A stretch of DNA of 61,724 nt from Thermoprotei archaeon (GCA_003649445.1 QMRV01000008.1:1-61724); one strand, 5' to 3'. Counted from the stretch's first letter, positions 33,783 to 42,146 are shown. Made by a program: numbers and translations. The notes: generated by a model from the letters alone, not told the origin.

Positions 33783-34653
33783 TGCTTATAATTGTTGGTA
33801 AACGTTTTCTTATACTACTTTCATTTACATCTAAAATATCTGCTATAGCTTTAATGCTAACCTTTTCTCCTCTATTGATTACCTTTGAGACAGAATAGTA
33901 GACTATTGTGGCAGCTAATACCCGTGGACTTTTTCCTTGTATTATGCGTGAGTCAAGATGCTTGAGTATTAAATTACATTCTCTTAGACATAGTCTTCTT
34001 TCCTTTACTGAAAGATTTAGAGTATTCATTACCTTATTCAGAAAACGCATAGTGTATTCCTTTACTCCGGGTCTACTGTAAACGATTCCCTTTTTGGAAA
34101 GCATTTGCATGATTTCCCATATGTTGCTTAGCGATGTTCTATGGCCTCTTTCAGCGTATGCTTTTACTATTTTATTTATATTGTACCCATATTTCTTAGC
34201 GGCATATATCAGGCAGGCAGCTGCTATTCGATGATAGAAAGGTCTTCTTCTGTTTAATGTTGGCACTATGTGCTGACATGCAAATATGTAGAGTTTTTTA
34301 GCTTCATTTACAACATAGTTTGGTAAACCTAATTTAAATGCAATAAAGTTAAGTTCTTTAAATACTCTTAAATGCGTGGATCTATTGCCATATTTAATGT
34401 GAATATGGTACTCTCTAAGTTTTCTATAGAAGATATTCGCCGGTCTTTTAAGAAAATCTCTCATAGGACGTGGAATGAAAGACCCATCTTCAGCATCAGT
34501 TGTTAACACTTTTTTTGAAATAGTGTCGTCGGCTACAGTTAATGGAGTGTCCCAGTATCTATATCCGTGTACTGTTCCACACTGACTGCACACTATTTCT
34601 CCTTCGGGAGTCTCCACTAATGGTCCTTGACATTTAGTGCACCTATTATACAT
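33757..34653 (-). CDS. Second transcription factor B (divergent TFB paralogue)
   Basis: About 298 residues. Zinc ribbon CTKCQGPLVETPEGEIVCSQCG (6-27), B-linker with DGSFIPRPM, then two cyclin folds (about 95-185 and 195-298), ending in a helix-turn-helix (VSIKAIADILDVNESSIRKRLP). It is clearly a TFB but much more divergent than the one at 60.0 kb. It overlaps the pilus ATPase gene by 26 bp and so is expressed with it. TATA-like GAATATAAAG lies about 25 bases before the ATG at 34653 (GTG 34659 also possible). A dedicated initiation factor for the pilus-like operon is a reasonable inference. Confidence 0.85.
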   Translation of the reverse strand: MYNRCTKCQGPLVETPEGEIVCSQCGTVHGYRYWDTPLTVADDTISKKVLTTDAEDGSFIPRPMRDFLKRPANIFYRKLREYHIHIKYGNRSTHLRVFKELNFIAFKLGLPNYVVNEAKKLYIFACQHIVPTLNRRRPFYHRIAAACLIYAAKKYGYNINKIVKAYAERGHRTSLSNIWEIMQMLSKKGIVYSRPGVKEYTMRFLNKVMNTLNLSVKERRLCLRECNLILKHLDSRIIQGKSPRVLAATIVYYSVSKVINRGEKVSIKAIADILDVNESSIRKRLPTIISIAKNADAK

Positions 34654-34772
34654 CAACACTAATAGCAGTTTTTCCCTTTATATTCATTGTAGGAAAATTT
34701 TTACCATAAGAAAGCAGAAAAAAGTTTCAGTCTACTCTCAAGTAAATTTTATCGAAGTGATAAAGGAATATG

Positions 34773-35068
34773 TGCTTATGGAATGCCGTAGAATAGAGAA
34801 TATTATTTTTTCTAAAATTGCTATGAAAATACTTATAGCATTATATCTTTCTAAAAAGCCTATGACGAAGTATCAGTTAATGAAAAAAGTTAATGTTAAT
34901 TACAAGATATTAGTTGACAGACTTAATAAGCTGATAGAAATAGGTCTTATCGAAGTACATTATTATAAACCGCTACGCTATAGTTTATCTAAAAGGATTT
35001 TCATCAATAAGGAGTATGAGCCTATATTGAAATATATTGAGGCTATGTCTAATATCATAAGGCTTTAA
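34773..35068 (+). CDS. Winged-helix regulator (ArsR/MarR-like)
   Basis: About 98 residues. KIAMKILIALYLSKKPMTKYQLMKKVNVNYKILVDRLNKLIEIGLIEVHYYKPLRYSLSKR is a winged helix with the usual helix-turn-helix and wing. The frame opens as far back as 34637, but that part overlaps the divergent TFB gene. GTG 34773 or ATG 34779 is therefore preferred. Divergent from the TFB2/pilus operon, it is a candidate regulator of it. Its 3' end overlaps the endonuclease subunit by 14 bp. Confidence 0.65.
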
Positions 35069-35582
35069 TAGCTTCGTAGTATGAGATATTCCCATCCTTA
35101 TCTACTATTGCTAATATTGGTATTCGCTTATTTTTTAAAGCTTTTTCGATGATATCTACTAGTTCCGTTATAGATATTGACTTACCTTCAGATAAAATAA
35201 AAACAGAATACTTTATTTCACCTTCTTTTCCTCTTGAGAACAGGATAGTAGGTGGTGTAGCTTCATGGACTATTCGAGGGATGTATCCTCTTTTTCTAAG
35301 ATCTCTATAGACTATGTATAAATCCCATATTTCTGGATTGCTACTCCAGCAGAAAATAAAGACATCTTCTTTATTGAGTATTTTGTCCTTAATTTTAACA
35401 ATATACTTACCGCTCTCTAGCAGGTAGAGTATCTCGGCTAAATGAAGTAAGTATTCATCGCCATAACTTATTCCGATTCCGCGGTCTTTTAAAACAGAAA
35501 TTTTTTCTCTATTGACCAGTGCAAAGTAATCTTCCTTAGGCTCTACTATAAGTTCGATAATCGACTGTTTTTCTTGCTTCAT
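35055..35582 (-). CDS. tRNA-splicing endonuclease, non-catalytic (structural) subunit
   Basis: 175 residues. The EndA-like fold is recognisable (LAEILYLLESGKYIVKI; IWDLYIVYRDLRKRGYIPRIVHEATPPTILFS; IPILAIVDKDGNISYYEAIK), but the catalytic Tyr-His-Lys triad is absent. This fits the structural subunit of the crenarchaeal (alpha-beta)2 endonuclease, which broadens specificity to non-canonical introns. Only 48 bp separate its start from the two-intron tRNA. The catalytic partner is at 38.8 kb. Confidence 0.88.
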   Translation of the reverse strand: MKQEKQSIIELIVEPKEDYFALVNREKISVLKDRGIGISYGDEYLLHLAEILYLLESGKYIVKIKDKILNKEDVFIFCWSSNPEIWDLYIVYRDLRKRGYIPRIVHEATPPTILFSRGKEGEIKYSVFILSEGKSISITELVDIIEKALKNKRIPILAIVDKDGNISYYEAIKAL

Positions 35583-35630
35583 ACTCGTCTCAATATTCTG
35601 ACTAGAGCAAATATATAAGTGAAAATTAGG

Positions 35631-35742
35631 TGGGGCCGGTGGGATTTGAACCCACGTCCTTCCGGTATCTTCCCGGAAGGATCTGGAGCCGGACTCTGGC
35701 CGGTGGAGGCCCGGTCGCCATACCTGGCTAGGCTACGGCCCC
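35631..35742 (-). tRNA. tRNA-Trp (CCA) with two probable introns
   Basis: Minus strand. Acceptor GGGGCCG/CGGCCCC, D arm GCC...GGC, T arm GTGGG-TTCAAAT-CCCAC, discriminator A. Removing 22 nt (about 35694-35715, between positions 26 and 27) and 16 nt (35667-35682, at 37/38) leaves anticodon arm TCCGG-CTCCAGA-CCGGA. This is a perfect stem with the Trp loop CTCCAGA, and the mature RNA is 74 nt. The exact first-intron edges can slide because CCGG is repeated. An alternative long variable arm (CCTTCCGG/CCGGAAGG) cannot be paired with a sound anticodon stem. Confidence 0.72.
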
Positions 35743-35818
35743 AGCTACTACTTCTATTCAGTCAAAAATAAACTTTTCTTCGTTAAGTGGAGGCATGTAC
35801 TTGCGTAAAAACAGAAAA

Positions 35819-35827
35819 CTTATATAA
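35819..35827 (+). promoter_or_regulatory. TATA box for tRNA-Asn
   Basis: CTTATATAA at 35819-35827 is about 25 bases upstream of the tRNA-Asn 5' end at 35849, as expected for an archaeal RNA polymerase start at the mature end. Confidence 0.6.
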
Positions 35828-35848
35828 TCTCATGGAAGAAGAAATCAT

Positions 35849-35925
35849 GCCGGCGTAGCTTAGCCTGGTAGAGCACCCGGCTGTTAACCGGGTGGCCGTG
35901 GGTTCAAATCCCACCGCCGGCGCCA
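35849..35925 (+). tRNA. tRNA-Asn (GTT), CCA encoded
   Basis: Acceptor GCCGGCG/CGCCGGC, anticodon arm CCCGG-CTGTTAA-CCGGG (anticodon GTT), T arm GTGGG-TTCAAAT-CCCAC, discriminator G, followed by genomic CCA (35923-35925). No intron. Confidence 0.93.
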
Positions 35926-36264
35926 CTAAGAGCTTGCTTAACCTCCCATTTTCTCCTTAGATCTCTGTTGTTATAGCTCATTATTCTTCAGATTATCGAT
36001 ATTATTTAAACTAAAGCCTTAGACTGTGACCTTTTTTGTATTGTTTTGAATCTTTTTTGTTTTATTCTTGTTTTGCGCTGATTGATGTGGTGCTCTATAA
36101 AGTGATGAGAGTACTACTCTGGACTCTACAGGGCTTTTTCATGTAGATGAGAGGCTGTGTCGTTGGACTCAACAGTTGTTCATGATCTCGTAACTTTGTC
36201 CGAGGACTAATGGAGAGCTAGAGCCCATAAACTTAATATTCTTGAGTACGGATTCTACACGCAA
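35926..36264. other. Gene-free gap with T-rich stretch and methyltransferase promoter
   Basis: This 339-bp gap holds no convincing gene. T-runs (TTTTTTG at 36032-36038 and 36052-36059) could terminate transcription of tRNA-Asn. A GTGATGA at 36102 and GTAGATGA at 36143 look like C boxes, but no CTGA D box is correctly placed. AAACTTAAT near 36227-36235 is the probable TATA box for the methyltransferase ATG at 36265. Confidence 0.4.
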
Positions 36265-37227
36265 ATGTATACTGTAGTCGATCTCTTTTGTGGAGCAGGA
36301 GGATTTTCTAGGGGCTTTCACCTTGAAGGGTTTGAAGTAGTGTTGGGTATAGACAACTCTCCTCAAGCCTCTAAAACTTTTTCAAAAAATTTCAAGAAAG
36401 CTATAGTTATTTGCTCTGATATAAAAGAAGTGTCAGGGCTAGATATTTTAAGGGAACTTGGATATAGGCCCGATGTAGTTATTGGAGGACCACCTTGTGA
36501 AGCATTTACTCGGACAAATCCTCTTAGAATGCCTAATCCTATTGACCGGCTATACTTAGACTCAGTAGGACAGTTAACCCTGCATTTCATAAGAATAGTG
36601 GGAGAACTAAAACCTAAGGTATTCGTTATGGAAAATGTTCCGAGTATTATTGAAGGAGAATTAAAACAAGCTTTACGTGAAGAGTTCGCGAAAGCAGGGT
36701 ATAAGAAAATATACTTTAACATACTCAGAGCAGAAGACTACGGAAATCCTTCAATCAGGAGAAGAATATTTATATCGAATATCAAGCTGTCTCCTCCTAA
36801 ATTAAGGAAGAAAACTACGGTGGCTGAAGCTATAGGAGACTTACCTGAACCCGGAGTATCGTCGGATATACCTAATCACGAGTATACTCCTTTTTCTCCG
36901 AGAAAATTAAGAAAAATATCTAGATTAAAGTGGGGTCAAGCACTTATAATCTACAAGGGTGCTGAAGGTCGATACTACAAAAACTATATAAGGTTACATC
37001 CAAATAAGCTTGCACCGACAGTAATGGGGTCTTCTCGCTTTGTTCACCCCTATAGCGATAGGCTACTTACTGTTCGCGAACAAGCCAGACTCATGGGGTT
37101 CCCCGATTATCATGTCTTTTACGGTGGAAGAGATTCTCAGTACAATCAAGTAGGAGAAGCAGTTCCAGTACCGCTAGCTAAGGCTATAGCGAGAGAAGTA
37201 TATAAGGTACTCGAAAACCTACTATAG
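36265..37227 (+). CDS. DNA cytosine-5 methyltransferase, apparently solitary
   Basis: 320 residues with the m5C motif order: I VVDLFCGAGGFSRGF; IV VIGGPPCEAF (catalytic Cys near 86); VI VMENVPS; VIII NPSIRRRIFIS; a short target-recognition region (about 195-260); IX and X LTVREQARLMGFP and YNQVGEAVPVPLA. PPCE replaces the more usual PPCQ. The enzyme methylates DNA for restriction or another epigenetic use. No cognate nuclease is adjacent. The next gene starts 7 bp downstream. Confidence 0.92.
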   Translation: MYTVVDLFCGAGGFSRGFHLEGFEVVLGIDNSPQASKTFSKNFKKAIVICSDIKEVSGLDILRELGYRPDVVIGGPPCEAFTRTNPLRMPNPIDRLYLDSVGQLTLHFIRIVGELKPKVFVMENVPSIIEGELKQALREEFAKAGYKKIYFNILRAEDYGNPSIRRRIFISNIKLSPPKLRKKTTVAEAIGDLPEPGVSSDIPNHEYTPFSPRKLRKISRLKWGQALIIYKGAEGRYYKNYIRLHPNKLAPTVMGSSRFVHPYSDRLLTVREQARLMGFPDYHVFYGGRDSQYNQVGEAVPVPLAKAIAREVYKVLENLL

Positions 37228-37234
37228 TGCAGTC

Positions 37235-37723
37235 ATGGTGAAAAATATGAGAATGCCTATTGTCGGAATACATGGAATATTTTCTGTTCAGAGATTAGTA
37301 GACTTCGTGAAAACTGCTATAGCGCTGGGGTGCTCCACAATAGTGGTATCTAAAGCAGTGGGTGCAGCTGCACAAAACGGTGTTCCCGAAGCTCAGAAAG
37401 TAGTATTTAAGAGTGGAAGAAATATGCTTGTAGTCGCAGACTTAGTAGATATTAAAGAACTACTTGACCCTGATAAACTCATTTTAATAACAACTGAAAA
37501 AAGAGAAGATATACCAGAAGTAGCTTTCGAAGAAATAGTCAACATACTAAGAGAAAATAAGAATATTATCTTGGTGTATCCAGGCTCAGATACAGGATTT
37601 ACTAGAGGTGAATTAGAGCTAGGTGAAGCATACAGAATACCGCTGGTGGAGGGAGCACAATTAAGTCCAGTAGCGGCTCTTGCTATAAGTATTTTCGAGA
37701 TAAAAAGATTACAACAATGTTAA
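37235..37723 (+). CDS. COG4080/DUF2122-type protein (SPOUT-like or annotated RecB-like)
   Basis: 162 residues. MRMPIVGIHGIFSVQRLVDFVKTAIALGCSTIVVSKAVGAAA at the start and ILVYPGSDTGFTRGELELGEAYRIPLVEGAQLSPVAALA at the end match a small archaeal family, variously labelled SpoU-like methylase or RecB-family nuclease. The C-terminal PLVEGAQLSPVAALAI resembles a trefoil-knot end. No catalytic residue can be named. Follows the DNA methyltransferase by 7 bp. Confidence 0.7.
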   Translation: MVKNMRMPIVGIHGIFSVQRLVDFVKTAIALGCSTIVVSKAVGAAAQNGVPEAQKVVFKSGRNMLVVADLVDIKELLDPDKLILITTEKREDIPEVAFEEIVNILRENKNIILVYPGSDTGFTRGELELGEAYRIPLVEGAQLSPVAALAISIFEIKRLQQC

Positions 37724-38394
37724 ATCAAACTAGACACTAGTATTCTGAGGTCATCAGTTGTATAGAATATGGTGTCTGAAAGTTCTTCTAGCATGTCGAC
37801 AATATCTTTAACGATTATTGCTGCTCTGCTATCGAGATTACTCTCAACTATCATGAATAAAAGTTCTCTATATTTTTTGTCGAGTTTTCTTTCCATATCC
37901 TCTATTTTCTCACAGTAGTTAAGAGTGTGGCTAGGTTCTGTATTAACGTTGACAAATGCCTTGTATAGGCTCTGTGACATTTCCTCAAGTATTTCTGTAA
38001 ATGATTTCATGTTTTCTCTGATAACTCTCGGGGGCTCCCATTCGCGTATTCTCATTTGTTCGAATCTGTAAGCAACACCCATAATTTTATCTGCGACACT
38101 TGAGATTTTTGAGGCAAGTCTTATCCATTCGTCTTTATAGGATAATGAAACAGCGACTCTGGAGATATACGAGAATATTTCTTTCTTTAATTCTTCTATA
38201 TCATTTTTCTCTCTTCTGAGTTTATTTATAACTTCTTCCTCGGACTCGGTTTTGTTGAGCAGTAGTTCGAGTTCTCTGAACATAGAAATTACTTTATGGG
38301 CGGCCTCTGAAAGTAGATCCACTAATTTCTGTTGTGCTAGCGATGAAGGTATAGCTGATATTTCCAAATCTTTTCGGCTCATGACCATTCTCAC
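37720..38394 (-). CDS. DUF47 / PhoU-like helical protein
   Basis: 224 residues, all helical, with the DUF47/PhoU pattern of long helices carrying acidic metal-binding residues (LVDLLSEAAHKVISMFRELELLL; IRLASKISSVADKIMGVAYRFEQM; NYCEKIEDMERKLDKKYRELLF; IIVKDIVDMLEELSDTI). Family members often pair with inorganic phosphate transporters (PiT), which are not present here. GTG, or either of two ATG codons, may start it. 4-bp tail overlap with the preceding gene. Confidence 0.85.
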   Translation of the reverse strand: MRMVMSRKDLEISAIPSSLAQQKLVDLLSEAAHKVISMFRELELLLNKTESEEEVINKLRREKNDIEELKKEIFSYISRVAVSLSYKDEWIRLASKISSVADKIMGVAYRFEQMRIREWEPPRVIRENMKSFTEILEEMSQSLYKAFVNVNTEPSHTLNYCEKIEDMERKLDKKYRELLFMIVESNLDSRAAIIVKDIVDMLEELSDTIFYTTDDLRILVSSLI

Positions 38395-38452
38395 ACCACT
38401 ATTAAACAGCCTTGAAGAGCTCGTGAATGAAACTAGTAGTCACTTATATAGT

Positions 38453-38728
38453 TCACTGTCTAGCCTTAAGAGGAGCTCGGCAAGTAGCTATCGAGTTATC
38501 AGCTATACCATACTCCCTTAATTCATCCTCATTGCACCATACTTCATTCTCTGGAACGTCTTCGGATACTAGAACTCTAAAATATAGTCTTTTCTTACCT
38601 GCAATAACCACTTCTAATGAATCTTTTATGCCGAGAAATTCCGCAGCCTTAGAATTCATCTTAGCTAAGCCTCTTGAGACATTATCTTTTCTTCTCAATC
38701 TAAGCCTTTTTTCTCTTCGTTCCGACAC
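38453..38728 (-). CDS. Small basic protein, possible double-psi beta-barrel
   Basis: 91 residues. A basic head (SERREKRLRLRRKD) precedes NVSRGLAKMNSKAAEFLGIKDSLEVVIAGKKRLYFRV. That pattern resembles the N-terminal double-psi barrel of CDC48/VAT proteins (GRGIARVDPE...LGL.PGD). The remainder (PENEVWCNEDELREYGIADNSIATC) completes the barrel. Function unknown. GTG start; shares a divergent promoter with the catalytic endonuclease gene. Confidence 0.6.
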   Translation of the reverse strand: MSERREKRLRLRRKDNVSRGLAKMNSKAAEFLGIKDSLEVVIAGKKRLYFRVLVSEDVPENEVWCNEDELREYGIADNSIATCRAPLKARQ

Positions 38729-38745
38729 ATCTAGATAATGACCGG

Positions 38746-38757
38746 ATATATTTAAGC
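38746..38757. promoter_or_regulatory. Shared TATA element of a divergent gene pair
   Basis: ATATATTTAAGC at 38746-38757 lies 18-29 bases from both the GTG at 38728 (minus) and the ATG at 38775 (plus). One near-palindromic TATA element may serve both directions. Confidence 0.5.
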
Positions 38758-38774
38758 TTAAACTCTAACTGTTG

Positions 38775-39377
38775 ATGGTAAAAAATATACTTGTGATACT
38801 TAGTAAAAGTTGTATAGGTATGGAGCATAAAGCTTACTTAATTGGACGTAAAGTAGTAGTATTTGACTATGAGTTAGGAAGACAGCTTTACAAAGAAGGA
38901 TTTTATGGAAAATTTACATATGTGCCAAAAGTCAAGGATTTAGCTCAGTGCGATGAAATCGAAAGTCCTCTTGAATTATCTTTAGTTGAAGCTCTCTACT
39001 TAATGAAAAGAGGTAGAATTAAGATAGTCACGAGAGAAGGCAAAGAAATAAGCATAAATGAGTTCATAGAGTTAGCACGCAAATATATTGACCTCTTCGA
39101 CGAATTATATTCGGTGTACGAAGACCTTCGAAGTAGAGGATATATTGTAAAATCAGGCATGAAATTTGGAGCAACATACGCTGTGTACAAGTATGGTCCC
39201 GGCATTGACCACGCTCCCTTTTTAGTACAGGTTTCAACAAAAAATACGAAAATGGATCCCATAGAGATTGTTCGAGCAGGAAGATTGTCGCACTCAGTAA
39301 GAAAGAAATTTGTAATTGCAGTAAGAGATGTTACGTCAGGTAAAATAAAATATTACGCTTTTAAGTGGTTCGGATGA
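38775..39377 (+). CDS. endA: tRNA-splicing endonuclease, catalytic subunit
   Basis: 200 residues. The C-terminal nuclease domain carries the triad: ATYAVYKYGPGIDHAPFLVQV (Tyr near 138, His146) and RLSHSVRKKFVIA (Lys near 177). The N-terminal domain has KVVVFDYELGRQLYKEGFYGK and LSLVEALYLMKRGRI. It cuts bulge-helix-bulge motifs in pre-tRNA; with the structural subunit at 35.1 kb it forms the heterotetramer. Its TGA overlaps the next gene's start (ATGA). Confidence 0.93.
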   Translation: MVKNILVILSKSCIGMEHKAYLIGRKVVVFDYELGRQLYKEGFYGKFTYVPKVKDLAQCDEIESPLELSLVEALYLMKRGRIKIVTREGKEISINEFIELARKYIDLFDELYSVYEDLRSRGYIVKSGMKFGATYAVYKYGPGIDHAPFLVQVSTKNTKMDPIEIVRAGRLSHSVRKKFVIAVRDVTSGKIKYYAFKWFG

Positions 39378-41383
39378 CCAAGAAATTATTAATAATAATC
39401 ATTATTTTATCACTAACATTACCTATTCAAGTAAGTAAAGTTAAAGGAGAACAAAACACTTATACTCTTCAAGTAATAATAAACGACTATTTTAACGAAA
39501 GCCTAGCAGGATATCCTCTTGATGTGGTTCTAAAAAGCAATATAACAGAAATAAAGTTGCAAAAGGTCACTACTGGGCAAGTAATATTTAATAATTTATC
39601 TGAAGGAATCTATATACTTACAGTATATTCTAGAGCTCCTATAAGCAACAAGGTAGTATACAATGGTACGATAACAATTACTGGTAATTTAACAACATAC
39701 ATTAAATGTAAAGTGATGAGAGTGAAGATAGTAGTAAAGACTATTGATAATGTAGTCTTATCGAGCTATGCATTAGAAATAAATAATCATATATATGGTA
39801 ATGATAATATAATATTACCTATAAATGAAACATATAAAATAAAAGTTTATTATAATAATAAAGAAATACCACTACTAATGGACACAATAAAGGTTACACC
39901 TAACAATAAAATTTACTACTTAACATGTAATGCTAGACTAAAAACAGTATTCAAGTTTAATTACTACGATGGGTCTTCAATACCGGAATCTACTTTAGAA
40001 ACTATTTCGGTAACTATTTTATATGATGGAGAAGAACTTCCTTTAATCTACAATAGTTCTAGCGGTAAATTCTACTTAAATAATTTAATTATTCTCGGTA
40101 AATATGACATTAAAATATTCTATAGGGGAGAGTATTTAGGTACTTTTAGTGTCGAGGTATCTTCCGCAGATTTAATTACTTTAAATATTCCTCTATTAAA
40201 GGAAGTCGAAATAAAGATAAGTGATAGTCAGGGAAAAGGTATTCCTTATGCCCATATTAAAATAGAATGGGCGAATAAAGTAATATGGGAAGGAGTAACT
40301 GATTCTTTAGGAAAAATTACTTTCAATAACATACCTAAAGGCAAGGAGTTGAAAGTAACTATTAAGGTAGGCGACAGAGAATATATTTTCTGGAAATCAT
40401 TCAATACTTTTCAAGAAAAGATTTTTATAAATCTATTTTCGCTTAAGCTGACTTTCACAACACCTGAAAAAACAAAAATACCTCCCGGCTCAAAAGTCGT
40501 AATAAAATACAATGGAAAAACACTCTTCTGCTACGAATATACCTCAGGTTACTTAGTTCTAGATTATTTACCTCCTGGAGTATATGAAGTAGCAGTCTAC
40601 TGGAGAAATACTCTAGTTGCATACGATAAAATAACCTTAAATACTAATATAGAGAAAAATATAGTATGTAAAATATATAATTTAACAATTATTGTAAAAA
40701 ACATCCCAGATAAATATCTTAATAGAATAAAAATAAAAATAAGTGAAGATAATGATGTATATCAAGAAATAGTGCCTTCACAGAGAGTAGTGTTCTTGCC
40801 TTGGCTTCCTTATGGAAAGTATAATATCAGTATAGTTTACTTAGGAAACTTTTCTAAGGTTCCTCTTATAAATGAAAGTATTTTACTCCAGTCTACTCAA
40901 GTAGTTTCCTTTATCTTACCAGTTTCATCTTTAGCTATAAGTGCGGTCAACTATTGGGGAGAAAAATTAAGTAAAGTAAATGTAGTTGTTTTAGTTACCT
41001 ACAATGGATCACTAGTAGATAAGTACAATTTAACATCAGTTTTTCTTCCAATCTACTTAGATATTGTGCCGAGAGTAAAAGGTGTTGCATTAAACATTAC
41101 AGTAATGTATAAGAGATTCAAAAAGAGTACATTGGTTGATACAGTAAGCATTAAATCTGATGAAATAACTATGAGAATGAATGAAGTGTTTGTAGAAATC
41201 CTGGGATATCCTTTGACTTTAATTGAAACCGTTTTCTTAATAATTGGTGTGTTAGTCCTCATTGCTGGAATATGCTGGTTTATTTATAACTACTACTATT
41301 TGGGCGAATATGAAGAAGTAGAACTGATTGAAGAAGAGGAGGAATCTTACGAGGAGGAAGAGGAAAGTGAGTATGAATATTAA
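39374..41383 (+). CDS. Large secreted Ig-like repeat protein with C-terminal anchor
   Basis: 669 residues from ATG 39374. A signal peptide (KKLLIIIIILSLTLPIQVSKVKG) is followed by about six to eight beta-rich repeats of the carboxypeptidase-regulatory or Ig type, each with a phrase such as FNNLSEGIYILTVY, LNNLIILGKYDIKIFY, LDYLPPGVYEVAVYW or LPWLPYGKYNISIVY. The end is a membrane helix (TVFLIIGVLVLIAGICWFIYNYYY) and a very acidic cytosolic tail (EEEEESYEEEEESEYEY). It is a surface or S-layer-associated protein, not a known enzyme. Translation is coupled to endA by ATGA. Confidence 0.8.
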   Translation: MTKKLLIIIIILSLTLPIQVSKVKGEQNTYTLQVIINDYFNESLAGYPLDVVLKSNITEIKLQKVTTGQVIFNNLSEGIYILTVYSRAPISNKVVYNGTITITGNLTTYIKCKVMRVKIVVKTIDNVVLSSYALEINNHIYGNDNIILPINETYKIKVYYNNKEIPLLMDTIKVTPNNKIYYLTCNARLKTVFKFNYYDGSSIPESTLETISVTILYDGEELPLIYNSSSGKFYLNNLIILGKYDIKIFYRGEYLGTFSVEVSSADLITLNIPLLKEVEIKISDSQGKGIPYAHIKIEWANKVIWEGVTDSLGKITFNNIPKGKELKVTIKVGDREYIFWKSFNTFQEKIFINLFSLKLTFTTPEKTKIPPGSKVVIKYNGKTLFCYEYTSGYLVLDYLPPGVYEVAVYWRNTLVAYDKITLNTNIEKNIVCKIYNLTIIVKNIPDKYLNRIKIKISEDNDVYQEIVPSQRVVFLPWLPYGKYNISIVYLGNFSKVPLINESILLQSTQVVSFILPVSSLAISAVNYWGEKLSKVNVVVLVTYNGSLVDKYNLTSVFLPIYLDIVPRVKGVALNITVMYKRFKKSTLVDTVSIKSDEITMRMNEVFVEILGYPLTLIETVFLIIGVLVLIAGICWFIYNYYYLGEYEEVELIEEEEESYEEEEESEYEY

Positions 41384-42146
41384 AGTCATCGATGTTCACT
41401 GCCACTTAACTCATTGTGCATTTAAGGAAGATCTAGATAGAGTTATTTATCGTGCTCAATTAGCAGGAATAGAGTGCTTAATTACATCTACATTGAGATT
41501 AAGTGAAATAAAGTGCGCATTAGAAATAAAGTCAACGTATTCGAACAAAGTTTATCTTTCTATAGGATGCAGTCCTACTCTATTTGACTTTAAGGAAATT
41601 GAAAATATAAGAAAATTTATTGAAAAAAATGTGAATGAGATTGTCGGAATAGGTGAAGTTGGATTAGATTATAGTGTAGTTAAAGACAATATCTTAAGAA
41701 GTGTTCAAGTGGAGAACTTTTCTTCGTGGATAACTTTAGCTCAGAAATTAAACTTACCTATAATAGTTCACGTCCGGAAAGCCGAGAAAATTATCCTCCA
41801 GCTAATTAAAGAATATAATAATGTAGAAGTTCCTGTCATACTCCACGCGTATAGCGGACCCCTAACATTAGCGAGGGAGTTTATGAAACTTAAAAACGTT
41901 TACTTTTCAATACCTCCTTCCGTGTGCAAATCTACTTTGAAACAGAAATTAGTTGAAATTCTTCCACTAGAAAAAATTTTGCTTGAATCAGATGCTCCTT
42001 ATCTGCATCCGTTTTCGTTCGAAAGAAATGAACCGTCGTTCATTATGCATTCATTAGTAAAAATCGCTAAGATAAAAAATGTGTCTATAGAGGAAGTAGC
42101 TTCAATTTCATATAAAACCTCTAAGAAGATATTCGGGCTAGAGTAA
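41373..42146 (+). CDS. TatD-like metal-dependent hydrolase
   Basis: About 257 residues from ATG 41373. TIM-barrel metal ligands: IDVHCHLTH at the start, GIGEVGLDY, PIIVHVRKAE, VILHAYSGP, and LLESDAPYLHP near the end. TatD enzymes are 3'-5' DNases or related phosphoesterases. ATG 41373 with a purine-rich site (GGAGGAAGAGG) is preferred over the upstream frame opening; it overlaps the surface-protein gene by 11 bp. Confidence 0.88.
   Translation: MNIKVIDVHCHLTHCAFKEDLDRVIYRAQLAGIECLITSTLRLSEIKCALEIKSTYSNKVYLSIGCSPTLFDFKEIENIRKFIEKNVNEIVGIGEVGLDYSVVKDNILRSVQVENFSSWITLAQKLNLPIIVHVRKAEKIILQLIKEYNNVEVPVILHAYSGPLTLAREFMKLKNVYFSIPPSVCKSTLKQKLVEILPLEKILLESDAPYLHPFSFERNEPSFIMHSLVKIAKIKNVSIEEVASISYKTSKKIFGLE

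Noticed and set aside
34637..34772. Upstream part of the winged-helix frame
   Set aside because: It overlaps the TFB2 start region and adds no conserved sequence; a later start is more likely.
35631..35742. Type II tRNA (Ser/Leu) with long variable arm CCTTCCGG/CCGGAAGG
   Set aside because: No five-pair anticodon stem with a U33 loop can be drawn in that reading, whereas the Trp reading gives a perfect arm.
36095..36175. Two C-box-like elements (GTGATGA 36102, GTAGATGA 36143)
   Set aside because: No CTGA at the required spacing; kept only as a note in the gap entry.
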